In this document: piece by piece, positions 51,849 through 61,000 of the stretch | How positions within the stretch are numbered: the stretch's first letter is position 1 | Layout of the letters: each line of letters starts with the position of its first letter | Assembly (NCBI GenBank): GCA_934157235.1 | Contig: CAKPHH010000005.1 | Span: 38,300 to 102,299, forward strand | Reading direction: 5' to 3' | From: an uncultured Bacilli bacterium | GTDB lineage: Bacteria; Bacillota_I; Bacilli_A; RF39; UBA660 | Length of the DNA stretch: 64,000 nt | Position numbers and translations under genes: made by a program | The notes under the pieces: model-generated | What the model was told of the DNA's origin: nothing | The model's input: only the letters and a program-made list of their open reading frames with translations | The model's database searches: none

Positions 51849-52646
51849 ATGTATAAAAAAAAGCTAGATAAAAGGAAAAAAACAGTGATAATTATCTCCA
51901 CATCGCTAGCCATTCTAATCCTATTAGCCATCTCTCTTACATTTACTAGAGACGTATCTATGCCAGAAAAAGTTTCCAAAGAAATTACCAATTTTTTCCA
52001 AAAACTAACAATTTATCCATTTTCAAACTCCCAAAAGTCTAAAGACAAGGATCAAACTAAAAGTTGCACAATAGAAAAGAATGCCAACGACACTTTAAAA
52101 GAGGAAGTTAAAGAACTTAAAGAACTTCTAGAACTAAACAAAACATTAACAGAATATGACATTGAAAACGCTACAATTCTATCAAGAAATAAAAGTTACT
52201 GGTTTAATACCTTAGAAATTGATAAAGGAAGTAACAATGGTCTAAAAAAAGATATGGCTGTAATAACTGCTAACGGTCTAATTGGTAAAATATCAAAGGT
52301 TTATCCAACTACTAGTGAAGTAAAACTAATTACTTCAGATGACGTAAATTACAAAGTAAGTGTTGCCATAAAATTAGAAGGAAACGATACCTATGCCATC
52401 CTAAATGGCTATGATTATGAAAACAACCTTTTAAAAATTGAAGGTGTTGATAAAACAATCCCTGTTAAAGAAAATGATGTAGTAGTGACAAGTGGACTAG
52501 GTGAAGTATTCCCAGCCGGAATATATGTAGGAACAGTTGAAAAAATAGAAAGTGACAAATATAACCTTAGCCGTAATGTCTACATTAAAACCAAACAAAA
52601 CTTTAATAGTATTCATTATGTAACCGTATTAAAGGAGGCTAAGTAA
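51849..52646 (+). CDS. mreC: Cell shape protein MreC
   Basis: 265 aa; SD AAGGAGG. Membrane helix (about 15-35), coiled coil (about 75-100, TLKEEVKELKELLELN), then the beta-barrel MreC core with NKSYWFNTLEIDKGSNNGLKKDMAVI, GLIGKISKV and VVVTSGLGEVFPAGIYVGTV. It links the cytoskeleton to peptidoglycan synthases. Overlaps mreD by one base. No mreB precedes it here, unlike the classical mreBCD order. Confidence 0.93.
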   Translation: MYKKKLDKRKKTVIIISTSLAILILLAISLTFTRDVSMPEKVSKEITNFFQKLTIYPFSNSQKSKDKDQTKSCTIEKNANDTLKEEVKELKELLELNKTLTEYDIENATILSRNKSYWFNTLEIDKGSNNGLKKDMAVITANGLIGKISKVYPTTSEVKLITSDDVNYKVSVAIKLEGNDTYAILNGYDYENNLLKIEGVDKTIPVKENDVVVTSGLGEVFPAGIYVGTVEKIESDKYNLSRNVYIKTKQNFNSIHYVTVLKEAK

Positions 52647-53152
52647 TGCTTTCACTAATAATTGTCATAATCTCTATACTACTAGACGGACTACTTTCAA
52701 ATATCCTACCATACACACCAAATGCTCTATCACTATTTACGCCAATGTTAACAATCGTATCACTAATCTTAATTTACCCACTAAATATCAAAAAAGAGCA
52801 GAATTATTACATAACAGCAGCTATTACTGGACTTGTATACGACTTACTATATACCAACTTACTTTTCTACAATGCAATTATCTTTCTTGGACTTGCTGTG
52901 GCAATCAAATATATGCATAAATATCTAGAAACAAACTGCCTTAACATAGCAATTTATACTATCCTAACAATAACTTTATATGAAGTATTAACTGCCATCA
53001 TTTTAGTAACGTTTAATCTAATCCCAATCACAATGGGGGCACTGTTCTACAAAATTATTCACAGTCTGCTTTTAAACATTATCTATGTAGAAATAGTATT
53101 TTTGATAATAAAACTACTACCTAAGAAATATAAAAAAGTAAATATAAATTAG
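52646..53152 (+). CDS. mreD: Rod-shape protein MreD
   Basis: 168 aa, five hydrophobic segments, starting within the mreC stop (TAATG). It contains the MreD-type ITGLVYDLLYTNLLFYNAIIF stretch (GLxxDLxY). Integral membrane partner of MreC. Ends in a basic tail, and the next gene is spoIVFA-like. Confidence 0.85.
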   Translation: MLSLIIVIISILLDGLLSNILPYTPNALSLFTPMLTIVSLILIYPLNIKKEQNYYITAAITGLVYDLLYTNLLFYNAIIFLGLAVAIKYMHKYLETNCLNIAIYTILTITLYEVLTAIILVTFNLIPITMGALFYKIIHSLLLNIIYVEIVFLIIKLLPKKYKKVNIN

Positions 53153-53196
53153 TATATTTATTTTTTTTATGCATAAATTTAAGTAGGAGGGAAACC

Positions 53197-53769
53197 ATGT
53201 ATAATAAAACTGTAAAAAGAAAACTTGTATTAAAAACCAATGTCAAAAAATTTCTAAATCGTTTACTTGCTACTGCCTTAATTTTTTTAGCTGGAATGAT
53301 TTGTGTCAAAAAAGATATTACATTTAAGGAGAAAATAACTAAAGTGATCTATGAACAAAATATTAGTTTTGCTAAATTGAAGAAAACTTATGAAAAATAC
53401 TTTGGAAATATTGTACCAGTTGAAAAAATAATAGCTGAAGAAAAGCCTGTTTTTAATGAACACCTTACATATACCAAAGAGAATACCTACAAGGATGGTG
53501 TGGTTCTAACTGTAAGCGAAAACTATATGGTTCCAACTCTTGAAAGTGGAGTAGTAGTGTTTATTGGAGAAAAAGAAGAGTATGGCTCAACCGTAATAAT
53601 AGATCAAGCCGATGGCATTGAAGTATTTTATGCTAATATTAATGCTATGAATCTAAAATTATACGACTATATTGAAAAAGGAACTCTTCTTGGAGAAACT
53701 AAAGACAACAAGTTATATTTAGTTTTTTCTAAAAATGGAGAATATCTAAATTATAAAGACTATATCTAA
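53197..53769 (+). CDS. spoIVFA: SpoIVFA-like regulator of the SpoIVFB protease
   Basis: 190 aa; SD GTAGGAGG. Basic N-terminus and one membrane helix (about 24-42), then a linker, then a degenerate LytM/M23 domain: GVVVFIGEKEEYGSTVIIDQADG, IEVFYANINAMNLKLYDYIEKG. The zinc-binding His residues of active M23 enzymes are missing, as in SpoIVFA. In B. subtilis it anchors and inhibits SpoIVFB in the outer forespore membrane until SpoIVB cuts it. Its end overlaps the spoIVFB reading frame by 20 nt. Confidence 0.85.
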   Translation: MYNKTVKRKLVLKTNVKKFLNRLLATALIFLAGMICVKKDITFKEKITKVIYEQNISFAKLKKTYEKYFGNIVPVEKIIAEEKPVFNEHLTYTKENTYKDGVVLTVSENYMVPTLESGVVVFIGEKEEYGSTVIIDQADGIEVFYANINAMNLKLYDYIEKGTLLGETKDNKLYLVFSKNGEYLNYKDYI

Positions 53770-54496
53770 AATAAAAATAGATATTTCAGTCTATTTTTTT
53801 GCCTTAATTTCCATCTTTACAGCCACTTTCAAAGATTTTTTAATTATATTTTTTCTTCTTTTTATTCATGAGATAGGTCACTACACAATCGCAAGACTTT
53901 ATAAATTGCCAGTTCAAGAAATAAAATTTTATCCAACTGGTGGCATACTAAAATTATCAATACCACTAAATTATAGTCAATTAAAAGAATTAATTATTCT
54001 ATTAGCCGGCCCAATATTCCAGTTTATTGCCTATTTTCTTCTTCTTAAAATTGAATCTAATACCATTCTCGTCAAAAACTACCATTATGGTATCCTTCTT
54101 TTTAATTTACTACCAATATATCCTCTTGATGGTGGAAGAATATTAAATACCATAACTTCATACTATTTTCCCTACAAATTAAATTTTAAATTAACATTTT
54201 TCCTAAGTATGGTTTTCTTAATATTATTTTTCATCTTTACATATCAAGAATTAAAAATAAATGTCATTATAATAAGTATATATTTAATTATTCAAATAAT
54301 TAGGTCTTATAAAGAAATAGAAACATATTATAATAAATTTTTGCTAGAAAGATATCTTAATAACTATCATTTTACTAAAAGCAAACTTATCAATTCAAAA
54401 AATAATTTTTATCGTAATAATCGTCATTTACTTAATATAAATGGTAAATATTACCTAGAAAAGGACTATTTAGCAAGAATTTATCAAAAAAAGTGA
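53750..54496 (+). CDS. spoIVFB: SpoIVFB intramembrane metalloprotease with apparent ATT start
   Basis: 248 aa if started at ATT 53750. The N-terminal KIKIDISVYFFALISIFTA and FLLLFIHEIGHY (HExxH at residues 40-44) match SpoIVFB, but lie upstream of the first in-frame TTG (53906). The frame is closed by TAA at 53747-53749 and holds no ATG/GTG/TTG between. TGGAGAA is 7 nt before the ATT. LPIYPLDGGRIL supplies the third zinc ligand (Asp near 127). SpoIVFB cuts pro-SigK in the mother cell. A natural ATT (or ATA 53753) start, coupled to spoIVFA, is the simplest reading. Confidence 0.85.
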   Translation: MIKTISKIKIDISVYFFALISIFTATFKDFLIIFFLLFIHEIGHYTIARLYKLPVQEIKFYPTGGILKLSIPLNYSQLKELIILLAGPIFQFIAYFLLLKIESNTILVKNYHYGILLFNLLPIYPLDGGRILNTITSYYFPYKLNFKLTFFLSMVFLILFFIFTYQELKINVIIISIYLIIQIIRSYKEIETYYNKFLLERYLNNYHFTKSKLINSKNNFYRNNRHLLNINGKYYLEKDYLARIYQKK

Positions 54497-54504
54497 AAAA
54501 GGTG

Positions 54505-54534
54505 TTGACATTGAAAAAATTGCTATGCTATAAT
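54505..54534 (+). promoter_or_regulatory. Promoter of tRNA-Ala
   Basis: TTGACA (54505-54510), 18 nt, TATAAT (54529-54534) with TG one base upstream of the -10. Confidence 0.85.
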
Positions 54535-54560
54535 TCTATTGCTGACTGTGATTAGCAGTT

Positions 54561-54636
54561 GGGGCATTAGCTCAGCTGGGAGAGCGCCACGTTTGCACCG
54601 TGGAGGTCAGCGGTTCGATCCCGCTATGCTCCACCA
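54561..54636 (+). tRNA. tRNA-Ala (anticodon TGC)
   Basis: Acceptor GGGGCAT/ATGCTCC (G-T pair), anticodon loop TTTGCAC, encoded ACCA. Confidence 0.97.
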
Positions 54637-54648
54637 TATTGAAATTAA

Positions 54649-54671
54649 CGTTGAGAAATCAACGTTTTTTT
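54649..54671 (+). terminator. Terminator of tRNA-Ala
   Basis: CGTTGA-GAAA-TCAACG hairpin (GNRA loop) followed by seven T; sister of the hairpin at 41698. Confidence 0.88.
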
Positions 54672-54788
54672 GTTGCCAAAATTACCATATATTTTCTCAA
54701 ATAAGTAGCAACATGTAAAATAGCAAAAAAAATCTAGCTTCTTCTAAAATAAATGATATAATCAAAATATAGGGATAAGGAGGGCAAT

Positions 54789-55700
54789 ATGGAAAGTGAT
54801 TCTAGTATTTTTACAACAATTCTATTATTTATAATAGCATTACTACCCATTGTTGTAATTTTCAAATATATAAACAACAAGGATGTTAATAAAGAGCCAA
54901 CAAGTTTATTAGTAAGATTATTTTTAGGTGGTATAATGTCTTGCTTCTTAGTACTGTTTATCAGTGAATTGCTCACTCCAATATTACCATTTATGGATAA
55001 AACAGATGAGTCAACATTTGCTGAAATTTTATTATACTCGTTCATTGGTGTTGCCTTAATTGAAGAGGGATGCAAGTTCTTTATGACTTATACCATTGGA
55101 TACAAAAACAGAGAGTTTGATGAAGCATACGATATAATAGTTTATTCAATCTTTGTTGCTCTAGGATTTGCTGCATTTGAAAATATCTTATATGTAGTAG
55201 GCAACAAAAGTTTTATAACAGGAATTACAAGAGGTATATTATCTGTACCAGGGCATGCTTGCTTTGGACTATTTATGGGCTATTATCTAAGCATTGCAAA
55301 AATAGCTTCAATCAAAGGAAATGTTCAAATAATGAAATTGAATATTTTCAAAAGTATTTTAATACCAACAGTCATGCATGGAACTTTTGACTTTTGTCTT
55401 TTTATTAACAATAATTTATTCTTATGTATATTTGTTATCTTTGTCATATTTATGTACATCAACGCCATTAAAAAGTTAAATGTCGTAGCAAAACACAATT
55501 ATCGTCTTGCCCAATTCACAAGAACAGGCGACATAAAAATTCCACATAATATGCCAACATCAGCACCAAGACCAAATGATCTAACTAATGTTGCTATGCA
55601 AGGAAGAGCAACTGGCATCAATGATAAAAACTTCTGTGCATATTGTGGTGGAGCTCTAAATGGAGAATATTGTAGTAGGTGTGGTAAAAGAAATCTATAA
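54789..55700 (+). CDS. PrsW-like intramembrane protease with C-terminal zinc ribbon
   Basis: 303 aa; SD AAGGAGG. About seven or eight hydrophobic helices with the PrsW motifs: ALIEEGCKFF (EExxK) near residue 95, EFDEAYDIIVYSIFVALGFAAFEN (second Glu motif), PGHACFGLFMGY, and VMHGTFDF. The last ~25 residues form a CxxC...CxxC zinc ribbon (FCAYCGGALNGEYCSRCG). PrsW starts cleavage of an anti-sigma factor in B. subtilis; no sigma/anti-sigma pair is nearby. The ribbon could be a regulatory domain. Confidence 0.82.
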   Translation: MESDSSIFTTILLFIIALLPIVVIFKYINNKDVNKEPTSLLVRLFLGGIMSCFLVLFISELLTPILPFMDKTDESTFAEILLYSFIGVALIEEGCKFFMTYTIGYKNREFDEAYDIIVYSIFVALGFAAFENILYVVGNKSFITGITRGILSVPGHACFGLFMGYYLSIAKIASIKGNVQIMKLNIFKSILIPTVMHGTFDFCLFINNNLFLCIFVIFVIFMYINAIKKLNVVAKHNYRLAQFTRTGDIKIPHNMPTSAPRPNDLTNVAMQGRATGINDKNFCAYCGGALNGEYCSRCGKRNL

Positions 55701-55713
55701 AAGTAGGTGAATT

Positions 55714-56718
55714 ATGAAAGTATTACTATATACAGAAGGTGAAAAATACACTTCTAAAAGTGGACTAGGAAAAGCAATCAAGCATCAAATGAAGGCCTTA
55801 GAATCAGTTGGAGTAGAATATACAACTAATAAAAAAGATGATTATGATATTGTTCATATTAATTTTTATGGACCAAAATCTTACTTTTTAGCTAAAAATG
55901 CTCACAAAAAAGGCAAGAAAGTTGTCTATCATGCTCACAGTACAGAAGAAGATTATAAAAATGGCTTTATTCTAGCTAAGCAAACAGCCCACTTGTTTAA
56001 AAAATGGTTAATTAAATGTTATTCATTAGGAGATGTAATAGTAACCCCAACACCATATTCTAAAAAACTTCTTGAAGGCTATGGTATTAAAAAGAAAATA
56101 TATGCTATTTCTAATGGAATAGAATTAGACTTATTTAAAGAAGATAAACAAGCCGGTGAAAGATTTAGAAAAAAATATGGTTATACTAAAGATGATAAAG
56201 TAATAATAGGAATAGGCCTATACATAACCAGAAAGGGTATTGTAGACTTCGTAGAACTTGCCAAAAGATTACCAGAATACAAATTCATCTGGTTTGGTTA
56301 TAGCCCTCTAGCTGCAGCTACTAAAGATGTAAGAGAAGCAGTAAATACTAAACTAGAAAACTTAGTTTTTGCTGGCTATGTAGAACAAAGCATAATTAGA
56401 GATGCTATGAATGGTTGTGATATTTATTTATTTCCAACATTTGAAGAAACAGAAGGAATTCCAATCATTGAAGCATGTGCATGTAAAACAACAGCTATTG
56501 TAAGAGATATTCCAATCTTTGAAGACTGGTTAACAGACGGAAAAAATGTTTACAAAGCCAAAGATGTTGATGAATTTGAAGATAAAATAAAAAAAATAAT
56601 TAATAATGAATTACCAAAAATTGGAAATAATGCTTACAACATAGCTAAAGAAAGAGATATCAAAGAAGTAGGTAAGCAATTAAAAAAAGTTTATGAAAGT
56701 TTAATGGAGAACGAATAG
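55714..56718 (+). CDS. Family-4 glycosyltransferase
   Basis: 334 aa; SD AAGTAGGTG. GT-B fold with N-terminal GLGKAIKHQMKAL (nucleotide-loop type), central PTPYSKKLLEGYGI and IYAISNGIELDLF. The C-terminal E-x7-E motif is EETEGIPIIEACACKT. GT4 enzymes of this size in Bacilli glycosylate diacylglycerol or surface polymers; the donor and acceptor cannot be told. Co-directional with the PrsW-like gene 13 nt upstream and closed by a terminator. Confidence 0.85.
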   Translation: MKVLLYTEGEKYTSKSGLGKAIKHQMKALESVGVEYTTNKKDDYDIVHINFYGPKSYFLAKNAHKKGKKVVYHAHSTEEDYKNGFILAKQTAHLFKKWLIKCYSLGDVIVTPTPYSKKLLEGYGIKKKIYAISNGIELDLFKEDKQAGERFRKKYGYTKDDKVIIGIGLYITRKGIVDFVELAKRLPEYKFIWFGYSPLAAATKDVREAVNTKLENLVFAGYVEQSIIRDAMNGCDIYLFPTFEETEGIPIIEACACKTTAIVRDIPIFEDWLTDGKNVYKAKDVDEFEDKIKKIINNELPKIGNNAYNIAKERDIKEVGKQLKKVYESLMENE

Positions 56719-56731
56719 TTCTCTTTTTTTT
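56707..56731 (+). terminator. Intrinsic terminator after glycosyltransferase
   Basis: GAGAAC / GTTCTC stem, GAATA loop, eight T; overlaps the stop codon. Confidence 0.9.
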
Positions 56732-56798
56732 CGTAATATCAAAAGTATTTTAAAAAAAGTAAAAAAGTAAATTATTTTACATATTTTTTAGAAAAAAC

Positions 56799-56827
56799 TT
56801 GATATAAAAAAATTTTGATAGTAAAAT
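56799..56827 (+). promoter_or_regulatory. Promoter of the T7SS-like locus
   Basis: TTGATA (56799-56804), 17 nt, TAAAAT (56822-56827). A second possible -35 (TTGACA, near 56850) lacks a good -10. Confidence 0.55.
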
Positions 56828-56901
56828 GAAAACATAAGGATATGGTTCGGTTGACAAGGATACGAAAATATCTTTATGAAATATTATAGGAGGTGAGCTA
56901 A

Positions 56902-57222
56902 ATGGCAGATATCGAAATCAAAGCAGATTTATCTTCAATTGAATCAGTACAAAATGAATTTATGACTACTGGAGAAGAGTTCAAAAAAAATAAGGAACAA
57001 TTATTAAAAGTAATGGATGAAATCAAAGCAGGAAACATTAAAGGACCAGCTGCAGATGCAATCTTACAAGAATATGAAAGTCATAAAGCATTATTTGAAG
57101 ATGCAGAAGAAGCAATTAACACTTGCCAATCATATTGTGGTCAAAAGGGAAATGCTCTACAAGACACAAACGAAAGCGCAACATCAGCAATAAGAAATAA
57201 TGCAAGCACAAACGCTAATTAA
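56902..57222 (+). CDS. ESX/WXG100-sized secreted protein (1)
   Basis: 106 aa; SD AGGAGGTG. Two predicted amphipathic helices (about 5-45 and 58-95) are joined by a turn with IKGPAADAILQEYESH, which aligns with the WxGxA...F turn of WXG100 proteins but lacks the Trp. One Cys pair (NTCQSYCG). No signal peptide, as expected for type VII substrates. It is the first gene of the locus, 15 nt before the next small protein, suggesting a heterodimer pair. Confidence 0.6.
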   Translation: MADIEIKADLSSIESVQNEFMTTGEEFKKNKEQLLKVMDEIKAGNIKGPAADAILQEYESHKALFEDAEEAINTCQSYCGQKGNALQDTNESATSAIRNNASTNAN

Positions 57223-57236
57223 AGGAGGGATAAGGA

Positions 57237-57560
57237 ATGGCAATGAATGATGAAATTCTTGGAATGAACACCCAAGGAGTAGAAGAAAACGTCCAAACTA
57301 TAAAGAAAACAGTAGAAGAAATGCAAGAACAACTACGAAAATTAAGCAAAGTAGTAGACGATAATATTGGTGATCCTGGAGATAACAGTGCACCAATTTC
57401 AAATGTTAACTGGGCAATGAATTTAAAAGAAACTTGGATAAACTTCAATAATAAAAATATTAACCAAGTACTAGAAAACATTGCATCAAACGCTCAAGAT
57501 ATCCATACAGCAGCTACAGAAGTAGAAGACTATGCAAATAGTGCAAATGTAGACATTTAG
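57237..57560 (+). CDS. ESX/WXG100-sized secreted protein (2)
   Basis: 107 aa; SD AAAGGAGGG. Two helices with a central loop containing NWAMNLKETWINF; Trp residues sit at the turn, but the exact WxG is absent. It shares size, lack of signal peptide and helix-turn-helix layout with the preceding gene. It is probably its partner in secretion or a chaperone for the large protein downstream. A strong hairpin region separates it from the next gene. Confidence 0.6.
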   Translation: MAMNDEILGMNTQGVEENVQTIKKTVEEMQEQLRKLSKVVDDNIGDPGDNSAPISNVNWAMNLKETWINFNNKNINQVLENIASNAQDIHTAATEVEDYANSANVDI

Positions 57561-57579
57561 AAATTGGATAAAAAACAAA

Positions 57580-57640
57580 ACACATTACATCAGTAATGTG
57601 TAGTAAATAGAAAAAACTTTTTTCTGTTTACTACACATTA
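57580..57640 (+). promoter_or_regulatory. Two mutually exclusive RNA hairpins in an intergenic leader
   Basis: Hairpin A is ACACATTAC (57580-57588), loop ATCA, GTAATGTGT (57593-57601). Hairpin B is TAATGTGTAGTAAA (57594-57607) with TTTACTACACATTA (57627-57640), prolonged by AGAAAAA/TTTTTCT. Both use 57594-57601, so only one can form. B is about 22 bp with one wobble. Confidence 0.75.
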
Positions 57641-57661
57641 TTTATAGAAAGGGTGAGTATA

Positions 57662-58054
57662 ATGGGAGCACTAACAGTAGCATGCAGCGTATGCAACAAA
57701 ACATGGAAATATTTAAATCCAGATGATGTGGCCACTGCACTAAATGGTTTAGCAGCAGTAGAAAACAACATGGAAAATGCACAAAAAAAAATAAATAATG
57801 CATACGATAATTGCGGTGAAAAAGAATTTAATTTTGGTGGAGTAACAATGTTAGACACATTTAGCGATATAATTAAATCAGGCAACGCAAGTATGAATGA
57901 AATTAAAGGATTATCAGGAACAATCATGGCAGATGCAAATAATCAAAGTTCACAACAAAAGGCAACAGCAGAAGCAGCAGCAAAGGCATGTGAGGAAGAA
58001 CATGCAAAAGCTGCAGCAGCAGCGGCAGCAGCCCAAAAGAAAAATTCTGATTAG
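57662..58054 (+). CDS. Small four-cysteine helical protein, module copy 1
   Basis: 130 aa from ATG 57662; an in-frame GTG at 57653 is within the SD GGGTGA. N-terminal ACSVCNKTW (CxxC), central YDNCGEKEF, then C-terminal KACEEEHAKA running into an Ala-rich tail. Predicted helical. The gene at 62171 has the same Cys plan (CxxC, NCG, AC-EE) and the same position before a large effector-like gene. The layout resembles the small partner genes (YwqH/YwqI type) preceding LXG proteins. Function unknown. Confidence 0.6.
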   Translation: MGALTVACSVCNKTWKYLNPDDVATALNGLAAVENNMENAQKKINNAYDNCGEKEFNFGGVTMLDTFSDIIKSGNASMNEIKGLSGTIMADANNQSSQQKATAEAAAKACEEEHAKAAAAAAAAQKKNSD

Positions 58055-58066
58055 GAGGAAACACAT

Positions 58067-61000
58067 ATGAGTGATAGTTTTGTATATAGACCAACGAAGG
58101 TTAAATCAGCATTAGATAGTATGACTGGTGCTGTAGATTCACTAAGCAGTGCAATCACATCATTGTCAAATGTTAGTTCAGCACTAGGAGGTGTAGAATT
58201 ATTTGATTCTGGCGCGTCAACAGCACTAATAGATTCAGCAAGTGCAGGCGTAAATAACATAGGTGTGAATCTTACATCAGCAGCAGGAATTATCGTATCA
58301 AACATTCAAAAAGTTCAAGACTTCGTAGAACCAAAAGGATGGCAAAAAGTTCTTGGAACAATAGGCATGGGAACTTTGAATTTACTTGATGGAGCACTTG
58401 GCGTAGTAGAAGGATTGTTTGATGGTGTCTTCAGTTTAGTTGGAGCTGGTTGCTTAGCATTAGGCTGGGATTCTGCAGCAAAAAGTATGTTTGATTTAGC
58501 AGCAGTTGACGTTGTTGGCGATAAAATGTTCGGTGGAGCATATAACTATTTGGATCAATACAGTATTTATAGTCATGACAGTACAGCAGCAAACATAATA
58601 AAAGGTGTAGGTTCAGTTGCTGCATACGTTGGGCTTTCAATGCTTGGTGGAGGTATAGTTGGAAATGCTGCCAAAGGAACTGGAAAATTAGCCGCTAAGC
58701 TTGCAACTGAAGGTGGAAAACGAGTAGGAAGAATGGCATTTGAAGCTGCATCATCCGGTCTTGCTGGTATGGGTAGAGGAACATCTACAGCATTGCGAGA
58801 AGGTATGAGCTATGAAGAAGCCTTAAAAGCAGGTGGTAGAGAAGCTGGTGTTGAAGCTGCAGGCGAAATCTTAATTGGTGGAGCAGTAGATAAAGTAGGA
58901 GACTTTATAAAAGCAGCAAGAGCTGGAAAGGCCGCTGTAAAAACAGGTGCAGAAGTAATTCAAGAAACTGGTGAAAAACTAGCAAAAGAATCAATTGAAA
59001 CAAGTGCACAAAAAGCAGGAGAGGCAGCAGCTAAAAACATAACGAGTGAAGCTGCCGAAAAAGCAACAAAAGAGTTAACAGAAACTGCTACAACAGAAGC
59101 ATATAAAAACCTTGGTGAAAAAATGGTTAGAGAAAATGCAGAAGTTCTAGCAAGAAGAGCTGCCGAAAAAGCAGGAACAGAAATAACAGAAGAAGCTATT
59201 CAAAAAGCAGGAAATGAAGCAGTAGAAAGAGTTGCAAAAAGAGCTGTGGAAAAAGCTGGTACAGAGTTAACAGAAGAAGCAGCACAAAGAGTAGGAAATG
59301 AAGCATTTGAAAAGCTTGGTAGAAAAGCAGCAGAACAGCTTACACCAGATGTTACAGGAAAAATAGTAAAAGATGCTATTGGAGATACATCCGTAGAAAG
59401 TTTTGAAAAATTTGTAAAAGACGGAGTAGAAAAACAAGTACAAGCAGGTATTGCAGAAAGCGGACAAAAAGGATTAGAAACGGTATTTACAAAAGCAAGT
59501 GCAGACTTTACTGGTGCAGAAGTAGAAAGAATGACAAAACAAATTCTTGGTAATCCAGATGAATTGGTTAAGCAGTTGGGCGAATTTGCAAAAGCAAATA
59601 AGGTTCCTATAGCAACAAATCTTAAAGACGTTGCTGCAACAGCCGTAAAAGAAGCACATGAAAGAATTCAAAAAGAAGCATATAAAGGTCTAGTTGAAAA
59701 GAGTGCAAAAGAAATATCAGAAAAGGCAGCTAGAGAAGCCGGCGAAAAAGCAATAAGAAAAGATGCCGAAAAAGCGGCAAGAGAAGCTGCAAAGAAAGAC
59801 GGAACAAAAATAACAGAAGAAGCATTAAAGGATGCTGGAGATAAAGCATTAAGAAATGCTGGAGATAAAGGAATTCAAGAAGCTGGTGAGAAGGCAATCA
59901 AAGAAGCCGAAGAAAAGGCACTTAAAGAAGCCCAAGAAAAAGCCTTAAAAGAAGCTGGCGATAAAGGAGTTCGCGAAGCCGGCGAAAAAGCCTTAAAAGA
60001 AACTGGCGATGATGCAATAGAAAAGATTGGCGAGAAAGCAGTAGCCGATGCTAGTGAAGCAGAAGTAAAAGATGCTGCTAAGAAAGTAATGGATGAAGTA
60101 GGCGAAGACGTATTTGAAAATTCAAGTAAATCTCAAATAAAGAAAGCAGGAGAAGCTGCCATCGCTAAAGAAGCCCAAGAAAAAGCTATCAAAGATGCTG
60201 GAGAGAAGGCAATTCTTCAAGAAGCAGAAGAAAAAGCACTAAAAGAGGCTCAAGAAAAAGCCGCAAAAGAAGCAGAAGAAGCTTTAATAAAGAGACAAGT
60301 AAAAGAAAGTGCTGAAGCAGCAGCTAAAGAAGAAGCTGAAGCAGCAATTAAACAATATACTAAAGAAGGAATTCAAGAAGCTGGAGAGAAGGCAATTAAA
60401 GATGCTACAGCTGAAGAAATTGAAAAGGCAGGTAAAGAAGCTTATAAAACAGCAGCAGAAGCAGCATTGAAAAAGGAACAAGAAGAAGCTACAAAGAAAG
60501 GCCTTAAGGGAGCTGTTGAACGTATATTCAAAAAAGGTGAAAAAGAAATTAGTGAAACAGCAATTCAAGAAGTATCAGAAAAGAGTCTTAAAGAAGCTGC
60601 TGAAAAGATGGCAAAAGAGACAGGAACATCAGTTGCTGAAGCTGAAGCTAAATTAATAAAAGAAGCTGGTGAAAAAGCAATTAGAGAAAAGGCTGAAAAA
60701 GAAGCAATGGAGGCAGCAGCTGAGTACTTTAAGAAGGATGCAGTTGCAGCAGCAAAAGATGCAGTATATAAAGCAGTTCCAACAAAAGGAGAAAAATTCC
60801 TTAACAATGTTGGAAAAGCAGCTGGTATGTATATTGAGGGAAGAAGAACATTTGAACTTGAACAAGGAAATGTAATGCCATCATTATTTGGAGGAGGAAC
60901 AACATCAGCAGATGATACTATAACAGGCGAACTACCATCAGATACAGCAGACGGAACTGCTGGAGATCCAAATGGTACAGACGGCTATCCTAACGGAGGC

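Noticed and set aside
56902..57560. Canonical WXG100 EsxA/EsxB
   Set aside because: Size and helical hairpin fit, but the WxG triplet is missing in both, so I call them ESX-sized only.
59267..60865. Cys/Phe-rich open frames on the minus strand under the giant gene
   Set aside because: They are the antisense of the Ala/Glu/Lys repeats (GAA/GCA read as TTC/TGC) and lack SDs.
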